This document shows, piece after piece, positions 27,535-36,908 of a stretch of 64,000 bases of DNA; within the stretch, counting starts at the first letter, position 1, and each line of letters begins with the position of its first letter. A model generated the notes under the pieces. That model did no database searches, was not told the origin of the DNA, and worked only from the letters and a program-made list of their open reading frames with translations. Source of the DNA: CAZAMB01 sp964501365. GTDB lineage: Bacteria; Planctomycetota; Phycisphaerae; UBA1845. The translations under genes were made by a program, and so were the position numbers. The stretch is from NCBI GenBank assembly GCA_964501365.1, contig CAZCST010000039.1, forward strand, positions 124,001-188,000, written 5' to 3'.

Positions 27535-28635
27535 ATGACGCGATTGGTAAGAAACTGTTCTCTGGCGGGCCTCGCCGCCTGCCTCACTTTTGCGAGCTCG
27601 ACGGCCATGGCCCAGGACGCCATGCACCCCAGGGTCAAGCTGGAGACGACGCTGGGCGACATCGTGGTCGAGCTGGACGCGGAAAAGGCTCCCATCACCA
27701 CGGACAACTTCATCAAATATGCGGATGCCAAGTTTTATGATGGCACAATTTTTCACCGCGTAATGAAGGACTTCATGATTCAGGGCGGCGGCCATCTTCC
27801 TGACCTGACAGAAAAGAAGGAGGGTGTGCGTCCCTCCATCAAGACCGAATGGAAAAACGGCCTGAAGAATAAGAAAGGCACGATTTCGATGGCCCGCAAA
27901 GGCGGCGATCCAAACTCCGCTTCATCCCAGTTCTTCATCAATGTTGTCGACAATGGCATGCTCGACGTGGCCCAGGCCGACGGAGCCGGCTACACGGTCT
28001 TTGGAAAGGTCGTCGAAGGCGAAGACACGGTCGAAAAAATCCGCAATACGGCCGTCGCAACCCATCCCAAGTATCCGATGGGAGCGGTCGTGCCAACCGA
28101 AACTGTGGTGATCAAATCCGTCAAGGTGATGGGCGATGTGGATCGCAGCAAGATCGAAGGATTGGCCGCCGCTGCCGGCAAGGTCGCAGAGGAACAGGCC
28201 AAGAAGGACGAGGCAGCGGCCAAGGCAGCGCAGGCCAAGGCTGCAGAAACAAAGAGTGCAGAAATGAGTACCGCAGTTGCAAAAGCAGAGAGCGACACCG
28301 GCAAGAAGTCAACGAAGACCGCTTCCGGTCTGGTGTACATTGATGTGAAAGAGGGAGATGGCCCGCAACCGCAAAAGACGGACAGAGTCGAAGTCGACTA
28401 CACCGGATGGCTGGTCGATGGTACGCAGTTCGACAGCTCCATCGGCAAGAAACCTCTCCAATTCAGTCTCCAGGGCGGAGTGATTCAGGGGTGGCTTGAG
28501 GGAATCGGCAGCATGAAGGTCGGCGGCAAGCGCAAACTGATCATCCCTGGTGATTTGGCCTATCCAAAGGGCCGTCCCGGAATCCCGCCGGGTGCCACGC
28601 TTGTGTTCGACGTCGAATTGCTCGCAATTAAGTAG
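27535..28635 (+). CDS. Exported cyclophilin-FKBP fusion prolyl isomerase, first copy
   Basis: A 366-residue periplasmic folding enzyme. A signal peptide (ends SSTAMAQ) is followed by a cyclophilin domain (about 32-200: FHRVMKDFMIQGG, SSQFFINV), a charged Ala/Lys helix linker (about 200-255) and an FKBP domain (about 255-366: VEVDYTGWLVDGTQFDSS, FSLQGGVIQGWLEGIGSMKVGGKRKLIIP). Both halves keep their active-site aromatic residues. The ATG at 27535 follows AAAGGA; the frame extends upstream to 26671 but that part is the shadow of the opposite MFS gene. Confidence 0.9.
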   Translation: MTRLVRNCSLAGLAACLTFASSTAMAQDAMHPRVKLETTLGDIVVELDAEKAPITTDNFIKYADAKFYDGTIFHRVMKDFMIQGGGHLPDLTEKKEGVRPSIKTEWKNGLKNKKGTISMARKGGDPNSASSQFFINVVDNGMLDVAQADGAGYTVFGKVVEGEDTVEKIRNTAVATHPKYPMGAVVPTETVVIKSVKVMGDVDRSKIEGLAAAAGKVAEEQAKKDEAAAKAAQAKAAETKSAEMSTAVAKAESDTGKKSTKTASGLVYIDVKEGDGPQPQKTDRVEVDYTGWLVDGTQFDSSIGKKPLQFSLQGGVIQGWLEGIGSMKVGGKRKLIIPGDLAYPKGRPGIPPGATLVFDVELLAIK

Positions 28636-28773
28636 AGCGGGGCATCGACCCGGCACAATTTGAGGGGCACCTCGTTGCACAGTTTTCGAGATCTGTAGCA
28701 CCATGTTCAGAGAGTATTTGGCGGCCCGGCAGACGTGAACGAGCCGGGCCGTCAGCATTTGAGCGAAAGTACA

Positions 28774-29865
28774 ATGATTCAACGAATCTTCGCCTTTGGG
28801 GTGTTTTGCAGCCTTGTCATCTCTTCTTGCGCGCTGGCCCAACACTCAAAGAAGGACGCCAATCCATCCGCGCCTGCGACGCCACAATCGCCATCGCTGC
28901 AGCCACAGGTCGTCCTAGAAACGAGCCTCGGCGACATCACTCTCGAATTGGATGGCCAGAAGGCCCCGCTTTCGACCATGAATTTTCTCGATTATGTCGA
29001 GAGCGGGTTCTATAAAAACACCGTCTTCCACCGAGTGGTCAAAGGCCGCATGATCCACGGCGGTGGCTATACAAAGGATCTGAAACTTAAGGAATCCGGC
29101 CTGCGCGATCCCATTCGCTACGAAGGGAATGTCGGCCTGCTGCATATTCGCGGCACGCTGGGCGCGTTTCGGCGCTTCGACGATTTGAATTCCGCCCAGT
29201 CGCAGTTCTTCATCAATACCGCGGAGAACACGAACCTCGACAAACTCAAGGATGGATCATCGTATGCGATCTTTGGCCGCGTCGTGGATGGCATGGACGT
29301 GGTGGACAGGATCGAAAGCGTCCCGGTGGGCGAAAACCCCGCGCTCGCCGCAGGATTGTGCCCTTACGTGCCGCTCACTCCGGTCGTGATCAAGTCGGCG
29401 CGAGTGAAGATACCGCTGGATCGCCCGCGTGCGGAGGCGAATGCAAAATCGAATGCGCAGGCGGCGGCCGATCCGGCCGCGTTTCGAATCCAGCAACTCG
29501 AAAACGAGTGCAAAGCCAAGGCGATTGAGACAAAGTCGGGCCTTCGCTTCATCGAATGCAAACCAGGCAATGGGGCCTTTCCCATGGGTGGCGACACTGT
29601 CGAAATCACATACGTCGGCACACTGGTGGATGGAGCTGAGTTTGACAGTTCTGCAAAACGCGGCGAAGGACCATTCGCCACCAAGGTGGATGACACAATC
29701 AAGGGGTTGCGCGAAGGATTGCAGAAGATGCGCGAGAGCGGGCGAACGATCTTCATCATTCCGCCCGAACTGGGTTTTGGACTTGAAGGAATACCGGGGA
29801 AGGTTCCACCCGGCGCAACGCTGTTCTTCGACGTCCAGCTCGAGAGCGTAAAGACAGCCCCGTAA
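28774..29865 (+). CDS. Exported cyclophilin-FKBP fusion prolyl isomerase, second copy
   Basis: A 363-residue protein with the same architecture as the upstream gene: a signal peptide (ends SCALAQ), cyclophilin (about 45-225: FHRVVKGRMIHGG, QSQFFINTAEN), a helical linker and FKBP (about 245-360: VEITYVGTLVDGAEFDSS). In the cyclophilin part the family Gln of MIQGG is His here, and the FKBP segment before IIPPELGFG is more divergent. It lies 138 nt after the first copy, suggesting tandem duplication. The ATG at 28774 begins the signal peptide. Confidence 0.88.
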   Translation: MIQRIFAFGVFCSLVISSCALAQHSKKDANPSAPATPQSPSLQPQVVLETSLGDITLELDGQKAPLSTMNFLDYVESGFYKNTVFHRVVKGRMIHGGGYTKDLKLKESGLRDPIRYEGNVGLLHIRGTLGAFRRFDDLNSAQSQFFINTAENTNLDKLKDGSSYAIFGRVVDGMDVVDRIESVPVGENPALAAGLCPYVPLTPVVIKSARVKIPLDRPRAEANAKSNAQAAADPAAFRIQQLENECKAKAIETKSGLRFIECKPGNGAFPMGGDTVEITYVGTLVDGAEFDSSAKRGEGPFATKVDDTIKGLREGLQKMRESGRTIFIIPPELGFGLEGIPGKVPPGATLFFDVQLESVKTAP

Positions 29866-29887
29866 CCATGTTTTCGAGTCCTTTGCC

Positions 29888-30247
29888 ATGACCGTCCGGC
29901 TTGCCCGCGAGTTTTCGTTCGAAGCCGCACACCGTCTGCCAAACGTGCCGGAAGGCCATAAGTGTGCCCGGCTTCACGGCCACAGCTTCAAAGTTGAACT
30001 CATTTGCGAAGGCGAGGTTGATCCGAAAACCGGCTGGTTGATTGACTTTGCCGATATGAAGGCCGCATTCGAGCCACTGCACGAGCAACTCGATCACCGC
30101 TACCTCAACGAAATCGACGGACTGGAAAACCCCACGGCCGAAAATCTGGCCCGCTGGATCTGGGTGCGAATGAAGAAGGCCCTTCCCCTGCTTGCCCAAG
30201 TCAACGTGGCCGAAACCTGCCACTCCCGCTGCGAATATCGCGGCTGA
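29888..30247 (+). CDS. queD: 6-carboxytetrahydropterin synthase
   Basis: A 119-residue member of the QueD/PTPS family, which makes 6-carboxy-tetrahydropterin for queuosine and other 7-deazapurines. Zinc-binding histidines are in FEAAHRLP and LHGHSF, the catalytic Cys is in HKCARLHGH, and DFADMK, LDHRYLN and PTAENLARWI follow in order. It lies 22 nt after the isomerase gene and may share its transcript. No queC, queE or queF is in the window. Confidence 0.92.
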   Translation: MTVRLAREFSFEAAHRLPNVPEGHKCARLHGHSFKVELICEGEVDPKTGWLIDFADMKAAFEPLHEQLDHRYLNEIDGLENPTAENLARWIWVRMKKALPLLAQVNVAETCHSRCEYRG

Positions 30248-30249
30248 GT

Positions 30250-32373
30250 CTACTGCCCCAGCGCCTTGGCACGCTCCGATAGAATCCTGGCATATTCACT
30301 CCCCTGCGGAGCATATTGTATCGCCCGCCGAAATGACTCGCGGGCTCCCGCGATATTCCCCTCCAGCGCCTGAATCTCACCCAGTGCGGCATGAACGCCT
30401 GGGCTCTGCGGAGAAAGCTCGATCGCTTTTTGAGTGAGCGTTCGCGCATGCTCCAGGTCCCCTGCCTCGCGTCGTTCAATCAACAGCATCGCCGCCTCCA
30501 CCATTAGTTGCGCATTGGCGGGACTCTGTTCAACTGCACGCTGATACTTCGCAATGGCCTCACCGCGACGATCGAGATACACCAGCGTCGCTGCCATTTC
30601 CGCCGTCCATTCGCCGTTCGCGATGAACCTGCTTTCGCCCGATTGCAACAGACGCAGCGCATCCTGCGGTTTTCCGATGGTGCGCAAAAAACGGATGTAG
30701 GTCAATTGGGCCAAAACGTCGTCCGGGTGCTCACGAGCCGCTTGCTCAAGCCCCGCCAGTTTTGGAGCGATTTGCGATTGGAGCGCGTCAATGGCTTGCG
30801 CAAGAGCCTGTTGCGTTTGCGGATGACCGGGGACCTGCATTTGGGCGATTTGCAATTCACGCAGCGCATCTTCCAATCGTCCGGCCTTCAAGAACGTCCG
30901 ACCCAGCGAGCGGTGCGCATCGGTGAAACCAAGGTCGATCTCCAATGCCTTTTGCAGGAGTGCGATGCCTTGCTCGACTTTCCCGTTTTGCGTCAGCCAT
31001 TGTCCGTACAAATGCCGGGCCATGACGGACTGGGGATGATCTGCATAAGCCGCAGCGAAAAGTGTTCCGTTGTCTTTCCATTCGGCGTTTCGTACCCAAC
31101 AACGCAACATCAGGACGGCCAGCATCGAAAACCCTAGGGTTCGCCAGACCTTCCGATCCAACAATCTGATCGCCGTAAGTCCCAGCAGACCGGCCACAAA
31201 CACCGAGGGCAAATACCAGATTCGTTCCGCAAAAAAAACCTGAATCAGCACGAACAGGTTGGCCGTTGGCAGGTAACTGATGATGAGTGCCGCCACGACA
31301 AACACCAGTCCCTTGCGTCCGATGCGCCAACCCCACCAGGCCAACGCCATAAGCGCCGCGATCCAGCAAATCCCCAGGAGGACATGGGCTTGAATCAGGC
31401 CCGTCGAAAGCCGCACCGAGTTGATTGCATATTCGATGCAAAGTTCGCGCGGGTAGAACGTCTTGGCCCAATACATGCCCCAGGCTTGCAGCACGCCTAG
31501 TGCATGCTGCCACGCCGGCGCATCGACGAGTACGTTGACCGTTTTCGTCGGCGCTGGAGCCTGATGCAATGCACCGCCCAATGCGTGATATCGCAGCGAC
31601 AGATACGCCGCCAACGGAACCAGCACATACGCCGTTTGTGCCAATCGAATCCAGAGCAATGCGACCGGGCGAAAGCCTCTCTCCTCTTCAGGGAGAACGG
31701 AAGGTGTGAGGGTGGAGGCGCGACGCGCGGTGACCCCCAGCATCGCAGCAAGAACTACCAGAGGCACGACGCAAATCCCGCTTTCCTTCGCGCCCATCGC
31801 GACAAACGCGCAGGCCGTCGAGCCCATCATCCAAACAACACGGCGGATCGGCGGTCCGGATTGCGCAAATCGAAAGTGACAGAGAATGGCGCAAACCGTC
31901 CCCGCCGCCGCCAGGAGATCGGTCTGCCCGACAACACTTGCGACGACTTCGGAATGAATGGGCAAAACGGCAAAGACCAGTCCACTCACCATCCCTGCAA
32001 GATTTGACGACCCGAGCTCGCGGATCAATTGCGCGACCAGAACCGCGCACAACGCATGGAGAGCGATGCTCAGCAGATGAAATGGCAGAGGCCCCTGCCC
32101 CGCGATCACCCGCGTGAGTCGAATCACGGAAAGAGCGACAGGCCGATACAGAAGGTCACGGTGTGGCGATTCGCTTTGCGTCTGCGACCAGTAGTCGGTC
32201 GTCCAGATTGCCGCCCACTGGTTGTCGCCTTGAATCTTCGGGCTGTCGCGAACAACAGGAATGTCGTCGAAGCAGAAATCGTTGGGAAGGACGTTAATGA
32301 AGCAAACGACGGCGACCGCCGCCACAAGAATGTTGGCGCCCCGGGGCGAAAGTTCTCGCGTTATGCCTTTCAA
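30250..32373 (-). CDS. TMTC-like multi-pass membrane protein with TPR repeats
   Basis: A 707-residue protein with about ten transmembrane helices in the first 410 residues and four to six TPR repeats after about 440. The FCFDDIPVV acidic motif after the first helix and the overall plan resemble GT-C glycosyltransferases of the TMTC/PMT kind, which transfer sugars from lipid carriers. A glycosyltransferase role is inferred. A CTCTCC-type palindrome (about 31675-31722) encodes an in-frame low-complexity insert (STLTPSVLPEEERG). It is the last gene of the pdhB-pdhC-lpdA run, 40 nt after lpdA. Confidence 0.77.
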   Translation of the reverse strand: MKGITRELSPRGANILVAAVAVVCFINVLPNDFCFDDIPVVRDSPKIQGDNQWAAIWTTDYWSQTQSESPHRDLLYRPVALSVIRLTRVIAGQGPLPFHLLSIALHALCAVLVAQLIRELGSSNLAGMVSGLVFAVLPIHSEVVASVVGQTDLLAAAGTVCAILCHFRFAQSGPPIRRVVWMMGSTACAFVAMGAKESGICVVPLVVLAAMLGVTARRASTLTPSVLPEEERGFRPVALLWIRLAQTAYVLVPLAAYLSLRYHALGGALHQAPAPTKTVNVLVDAPAWQHALGVLQAWGMYWAKTFYPRELCIEYAINSVRLSTGLIQAHVLLGICWIAALMALAWWGWRIGRKGLVFVVAALIISYLPTANLFVLIQVFFAERIWYLPSVFVAGLLGLTAIRLLDRKVWRTLGFSMLAVLMLRCWVRNAEWKDNGTLFAAAYADHPQSVMARHLYGQWLTQNGKVEQGIALLQKALEIDLGFTDAHRSLGRTFLKAGRLEDALRELQIAQMQVPGHPQTQQALAQAIDALQSQIAPKLAGLEQAAREHPDDVLAQLTYIRFLRTIGKPQDALRLLQSGESRFIANGEWTAEMAATLVYLDRRGEAIAKYQRAVEQSPANAQLMVEAAMLLIERREAGDLEHARTLTQKAIELSPQSPGVHAALGEIQALEGNIAGARESFRRAIQYAPQGSEYARILSERAKALGQ
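31675..31722. repeat. In-frame palindromic element inside the TMTC-like gene
   Basis: On the minus strand TTCTCC and GGAGAG face each other across CTGAAGA, inside an outer GCCTCC / GAGGC pairing. It lengthens a loop of the membrane protein without a frameshift and resembles the element at 15616-15657. Confidence 0.5.
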
Positions 32374-32413
32374 TTACCACGATACCATATCACCACATCG
32401 CCAAATCGCCACA
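32374..32413. repeat. ATCACCACATCGCCAAATCGCC-type tract
   Basis: A short degenerate tandem (CACCACATCGCC / AAATCGCCACAT) fills the 40-nt gap between lpdA and the TMTC-like gene. It is of the same general kind as the low-complexity tracts elsewhere in the window. Confidence 0.4.
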
Positions 32414-33811
32414 TTACTCGTGGGCCAGCTCCGCCGATTCCCACAACATTTCGGAGAGCGTCGGATGCGGGTGAATCGTCTTCGCCAGATCATACGCCGT
32501 CGCGCCCATCTCGATCGCCAGCACGCCTTCGGCAATCATCTCGCCCGCATGCGTGCCGGTGATCCCCACGCCCAGAACCCGCTGCGTCTTCTTTTCGACA
32601 ATGAGCTTCGTCACACCGTCGGTGCGTCCGATCGACACCGCCCGCCCGGACGCCGACCAGGGCATCTTGTGCATCGCAATATCAATCTTCTTCGCCTTGG
32701 CCTCATCCTCCGTCAGCCCTGCCCACGCGATGGCCGGATCGGTAAAGACGACGGCAGGAATCGCACGCGGCTCGAATACCTCGTTCTTTCCCGCGAGAAT
32801 GTCGGCCAGGGTCGTTCCTTCGTGCATGGCCTTGTGAGCCAGCATGGGATTGCCGATCACATCGCCGATTGCGTAAATCCGCTGTGCGGACGTGCGGAAT
32901 CCCGCGTCAACCTTGATGAAGCCGCGCTCATCGACCGCCACTCCGGCCTTGTCGAGCTGCAAGTCGCGCGTATTAGGCCGCCGCCCAACCGAAACCAGCA
33001 CTTTGTCGAACTTGGTGCTCTTGGGGATTTGCTTGCCCTCAAAGGCGACTTCAATGCCGCCCTTCACTTCCTTCATCCCCACGACTTTGGTTTCGAGGCA
33101 GATTTGCTCGAACTGCTCCTCCAGCCGCTTGAGCAGCGGGCGGGCCAGATCGCGGTCCACACCGGCCATCAGTCCCGGCAGCATTTCCACGACGGTCACT
33201 TTCGAGCCGAACGCCGCATAGACCTGCCCAAGCTCGAGGCCGATGTAGCCGCCGCCCAGCACCAGCAGGGTCTTGGGGATGTCCTCCAACTCCAGAGCGG
33301 TACGCGAGGTCAATACCCGCGGCGACTCGATCTGCACGCCCCGCAATTCAATCGACTTTGATCCAGTTGCGATAATGCAGCGTTTGAATTTAATGTGCGA
33401 GTTGGCGCCGTCGCTGTGTTCGACCGAAATGTGCTTGCCATCCTCGAACCGACCCGTGCCCTGAATGCGATCGACCTTGTACTTCTTGGCCTGCATATCC
33501 AGGCCGCCGGAGAGTTTCTTGAGCACGTCGTTCTTCCACGCCCGCATTTTGTTGACATCGAACTTGGGGGCACCGAACGAAATGCCCATTCCCTCGGCGA
33601 CACTCGCCGAATGGAGCGTTTCGGCCATTGCGAGGTACGTCTTCGATGGAATGCAGCCTCGATGCAGGCAAACTCCGCCCAGCAGAGGCATGGACTCCAG
33701 AATCGTCGTCTGGATGCCATTCTGCGCCGCACGGAACGCCGCGTGATAACCACCCGGCCCGCCGCCAAGAACTAGAAGATCCGTCTCCTGCGTAAATTCA
33801 CCGACGACCAT
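32414..33811 (-). CDS. lpdA: Dihydrolipoyl dehydrogenase (E3)
   Basis: The flavoprotein that re-oxidises lipoyl groups of the pyruvate dehydrogenase complex. It has the FAD motif LVLGGGPGGYHAAF near the N-terminus, the redox disulfide CLHRGCIPSK (residues about 45-54), the NAD motif VLGGGYIGLELG, a second FAD motif in IYAIGDVIG and the C-terminal HPHPTLSE with catalytic His. It has 465 residues from the ATG at 33811 (GAGGG upstream); a TTG at 33820 is less likely. It is the fourth gene in the pdhB-pdhC-orf-lpdA order. Confidence 0.95.
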   Translation of the reverse strand: MVVGEFTQETDLLVLGGGPGGYHAAFRAAQNGIQTTILESMPLLGGVCLHRGCIPSKTYLAMAETLHSASVAEGMGISFGAPKFDVNKMRAWKNDVLKKLSGGLDMQAKKYKVDRIQGTGRFEDGKHISVEHSDGANSHIKFKRCIIATGSKSIELRGVQIESPRVLTSRTALELEDIPKTLLVLGGGYIGLELGQVYAAFGSKVTVVEMLPGLMAGVDRDLARPLLKRLEEQFEQICLETKVVGMKEVKGGIEVAFEGKQIPKSTKFDKVLVSVGRRPNTRDLQLDKAGVAVDERGFIKVDAGFRTSAQRIYAIGDVIGNPMLAHKAMHEGTTLADILAGKNEVFEPRAIPAVVFTDPAIAWAGLTEDEAKAKKIDIAMHKMPWSASGRAVSIGRTDGVTKLIVEKKTQRVLGVGITGTHAGEMIAEGVLAIEMGATAYDLAKTIHPHPTLSEMLWESAELAHE

Positions 33812-33896
33812 TAGCGACAACCCTCAATTGTTGAATATCCTGAGCGAGACCTGCCCGCCACGCCTAGGCACAGTACAAGGCAGCTTAGCGATGGGG

Positions 33897-34418
33897 TCAA
33901 GAGTCGCCACGCGTAGGCAAAAGGTACGCCCAAGCTGCGCAAATCAGCACCGAAACAGCAAATGCGAAAACGAATAGACCCTTGAATCGGGAAAACAATA
34001 TGAGGATTTCGTCGACGGCCTCACGGGTAGTGCGTGGCTTGCTTCCATTAGGAAGCTTTGCGAGCACCAAGACTCCGACAAAGGATAGCAGTCCTGCGAA
34101 TACCCAGCCCGGGTGCAACTGTTTGGCCTGCACAATCAGGAAACAACCCCAGAAGATAAGCGCGAGACCAAAATAGCCTGCGACCCAATAAGGAAGCGGT
34201 ATTCTGCGGAAGAAACTCTCTACGAATCCATTCAAATCTTGCACCGACCAGGGAAATTGCGAGCCAAAGTCCGAGCTCACTTGTTTGAACATGTATCCGA
34301 AAATGCCTCCGGTGACGCAGCCCACTAGTGCAAGCGCATAGCCAGTACGCAGTCTCCCGGTTGAAACCACGGCGGTCGAAGGCTCCGATGGAGCAGGCAT
34401 GACCGTTATTTCAGACAT
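33897..34418 (-). CDS. Small membrane protein inside the pyruvate dehydrogenase run
   Basis: A 173-residue protein of no recognised family. It has four likely transmembrane helices (about 25-45, 75-95, 100-120 and 145-165) and a Pro/Ser-rich N-terminus. It starts 5 nt after the pdhC stop and lies 85 nt before lpdA, so co-transcription is probable. No motif suggests its role. Confidence 0.65.
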   Translation of the reverse strand: MSEITVMPAPSEPSTAVVSTGRLRTGYALALVGCVTGGIFGYMFKQVSSDFGSQFPWSVQDLNGFVESFFRRIPLPYWVAGYFGLALIFWGCFLIVQAKQLHPGWVFAGLLSFVGVLVLAKLPNGSKPRTTREAVDEILILFSRFKGLFVFAFAVSVLICAAWAYLLPTRGDS

Positions 34419-34423
34419 GGTTG

Positions 34424-35758
34424 CTAGTCAAGAAGGAACTTCGCCGGATTCTGCAAGTAGCTCATAATCTCACCGGTAAATCGCGCCGCGTTAGCTCCGT
34501 CGGTCGCACGATGATCAAACGACAGATTCAGCGGCAGCATCAGCGACTCGGCCAACTGACCGTTCCGCAGCACGGGCACTTTCTTGGACCGGCCCATGCC
34601 CAGTATCGCGACCTCAGGGAAATTGATGATCGGCGTGCTGAACATTCCGCCCAGCGCTCCGACATTCGTAATCGTAAACGTCCCGCCGCGCAGATCCTCG
34701 ACTGCAAACTGATTCGTCCTCACGCGTTCGGCAATGCCGCGAAGCGCCGCTGTGATCCCGCGAAGCGAAAGCTGATCGACATTGCGAATGACCGGCACGA
34801 TCAATCCGCGCTCGGTATCCACGGCCACGCCGAGGTTTACATAATCCTTGTAGACAATCTGACCGGCCTCGATCTCAAAACTCGAATTGAAGATCGGATA
34901 GCGCCGCAGGGCGATGCACGTCGCCCGGATCACAAACGTCATGATCGTGAGCTTTGGATCATTGTTGGTCGATTCGTTCAACCTGTGCCGGACGCTGTCG
35001 AGTTCCGTGATGTCCGCCTCGTCGCTGTGCGTGACATGGACGGCCGTAAACGCCGACCGCGACATTTGCGTGGCGATCGTCTTGCGAATCTGGCTGATCG
35101 GTTCGCGATAAATTCTGCCCCATTTGTCCTGATCCGGCGTTCCGGGAATCCTGGCCGTCGGGGCCACTACCGCTCGCTGCTGGGGCGCAGGAGCCGCCTG
35201 GGCTTTGCCCGTCTGTGGCGATGCCGTCGCTCCAGACTTCCCACCCCCATTACCTGCTGCAGCCCGGTCCAGATCTTCGCGGGTGATGCGTCCGCCCGGA
35301 CCTGTCCCCTGGATGGAGTCCAGATCGAGTCCCATTTCGCGGGCCTGCTTGCGGATCGCCGGTGCAGCAGGTGCCGCCGTTTGTTCACTTCGAGGTTCGT
35401 CGCCCGTTGGGGCTGCCGCCCCCGGCTTTGCCGGCTGCGGAGCCGTTTTCGGTGCCGGCGCCGGAGGTACGACGGGAGAACCCTTCTTGGCGGAAGGCGC
35501 CTGGGCCGCTCCCTCACCTTTCCCGTCGTCGATGGTGACCACAACGTCGCCGACGTTAACCGTCTGGCCTTCCTTGACGTGGATCTTTTTGGCGACGCCG
35601 GCAAATGGAGAAGGAATCTCGACGGCCGCCTTGTCCGTTTCGACTTCCATCAGGTACTGGTCGGCCTCAACCCGGTCGCCTTCCTTAACCAGCAACTTGA
35701 CGATCTGCGCCTCAGCGATTCCCTCGCCGAGATCAGGTAGCAAAAAATCCTTGGACAT
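34424..35758 (-). CDS. pdhC: Dihydrolipoamide acyltransferase (E2)
   Basis: The core of the 2-oxo-acid dehydrogenase complex, 444 residues. A lipoyl domain (1-78, with lipoylated Lys in METDKAAVE written here as VETDKAAVE) is followed by an Ala/Pro-rich linker (80-135), a peripheral subunit-binding domain (about 130-165: RKQAREMGLDLDSIQGTGPGGRI), a second linker and the catalytic domain (about 215-444) with the DHRATDG active-site motif, here SFDHRATDG. GGAG lies 7 nt before the ATG. pdhB lies 41 nt upstream. Confidence 0.94.
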   Translation of the reverse strand: MSKDFLLPDLGEGIAEAQIVKLLVKEGDRVEADQYLMEVETDKAAVEIPSPFAGVAKKIHVKEGQTVNVGDVVVTIDDGKGEGAAQAPSAKKGSPVVPPAPAPKTAPQPAKPGAAAPTGDEPRSEQTAAPAAPAIRKQAREMGLDLDSIQGTGPGGRITREDLDRAAAGNGGGKSGATASPQTGKAQAAPAPQQRAVVAPTARIPGTPDQDKWGRIYREPISQIRKTIATQMSRSAFTAVHVTHSDEADITELDSVRHRLNESTNNDPKLTIMTFVIRATCIALRRYPIFNSSFEIEAGQIVYKDYVNLGVAVDTERGLIVPVIRNVDQLSLRGITAALRGIAERVRTNQFAVEDLRGGTFTITNVGALGGMFSTPIINFPEVAILGMGRSKKVPVLRNGQLAESLMLPLNLSFDHRATDGANAARFTGEIMSYLQNPAKFLLD

Positions 35759-35799
35759 CGATGACTCCGACCGTAGGGTGCACTCTTAATGCACCGGTC

Positions 35800-36780
35800 C
35801 TAAAATCCCAATACTTCCCGCGCTGCGTTTACGATCCGATCCGAATTCGGAAGGAAATACCGTTCCCGTGCGAAATACGGAAATTGCACGTCGTACCCTG
35901 TGACCCGCTTGATCGGGGCCTCCAAATGCAGCAACGTGTCGCTTTCCGCAATCCGGGCCATCACTTCCGCACCAATGCCACAGGTACGCGGCCCCTCGTG
36001 AATAATCACTGCTCGACCTGTCTTGGCGACCGATTTCGTAATTGTCTCCGTATCCAGCGGCGAAACGGTCAGCAAATCCACGATTTCGACCGAAATCTTT
36101 TCGTCCGCCAGTTCTTCCGCCGCCTCCAGCGTGGGGCGCATCATCGCACCATACGAAATCAAGGTGATATCCTTGCCCTCTCGCACCACCTGAGCCTTGC
36201 CGATGGGCATGCGCTCCGGCGCTTCAGGCACTTCCTCCTTGAACGAGCGATAGACCTGCTTTGGCTCAAAGAAGATCACCGGATCAGGGTTGAAAATGCA
36301 TTCCAACAAGAGCGCCCGGGCGTTGCGCGGCCCCGAAGGGATCACCATCTGAAGTCCCGGAGTATGGGCGTAATACGCCTCTCGGCTTTCGCTATGGTGC
36401 TCAACTGCCCTGATGCCCCCGCCGTAGGGCATGCGGATCACCATCCCCAGCCCAAACCGTCCGCGAGTGCGGTTGCGAAACCGCGAAACATGCTGCTCAA
36501 CCTGGTGAAACGCCTGGTAAAAGAACCCCGAAAACTGCATTTCAGCGACGGGCTTCAGTCCATACAGGGCCATGCCGATGGCCCCACCCACGATCGCCCC
36601 CTCTGCCAGCGGTGTGTCAATCACCCGGTCCGGTCCGTAACGCTTGAGAAGGTCCGCGGTGACGCGAAAAACGCCCTCGTCCTGACCGATATCCTGCCCC
36701 AATAGAACCACTTTGTCGTCGGTGCGCAGGGCGTCATCCAGCCCCCGATTCACCGCCTGTACCATGGTCATCAATGCCAT
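35800..36780 (-). CDS. pdhB: Pyruvate/2-oxo-acid dehydrogenase E1 beta subunit
   Basis: A 326-residue beta chain of the thiamine-diphosphate decarboxylase. It has VQAVNRGLDDALRTDDKVVLLGQDIG at the N-terminus (given here only as landmarks VQAVN and GQDIG), the TPP-contacting Glu in DTPLAEGAIVGGAIGMA, MPYGGGIRAVEHHSES and the C-terminal RVTGYDVQFPYF region. The start at 36780 matches the family; the longer frame to 36870 does not. Its partner pdhA is not adjacent but 3.5 kb upstream on the same strand. Confidence 0.94.
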   Translation of the reverse strand: MALMTMVQAVNRGLDDALRTDDKVVLLGQDIGQDEGVFRVTADLLKRYGPDRVIDTPLAEGAIVGGAIGMALYGLKPVAEMQFSGFFYQAFHQVEQHVSRFRNRTRGRFGLGMVIRMPYGGGIRAVEHHSESREAYYAHTPGLQMVIPSGPRNARALLLECIFNPDPVIFFEPKQVYRSFKEEVPEAPERMPIGKAQVVREGKDITLISYGAMMRPTLEAAEELADEKISVEIVDLLTVSPLDTETITKSVAKTGRAVIIHEGPRTCGIGAEVMARIAESDTLLHLEAPIKRVTGYDVQFPYFARERYFLPNSDRIVNAAREVLGF

Positions 36781-36908
36781 AAGGTTTTCCCGCCTTGGTC
36801 TCCGGCTGAAAATATACATCATTACAATCGCGTTGCGAAGGGGTTCAAAAAGGGCTTTCGCTTCGGTCAAAAGGCTGCTACCCTACAGACCACGAAAGGA
36901 GAGTGCTT

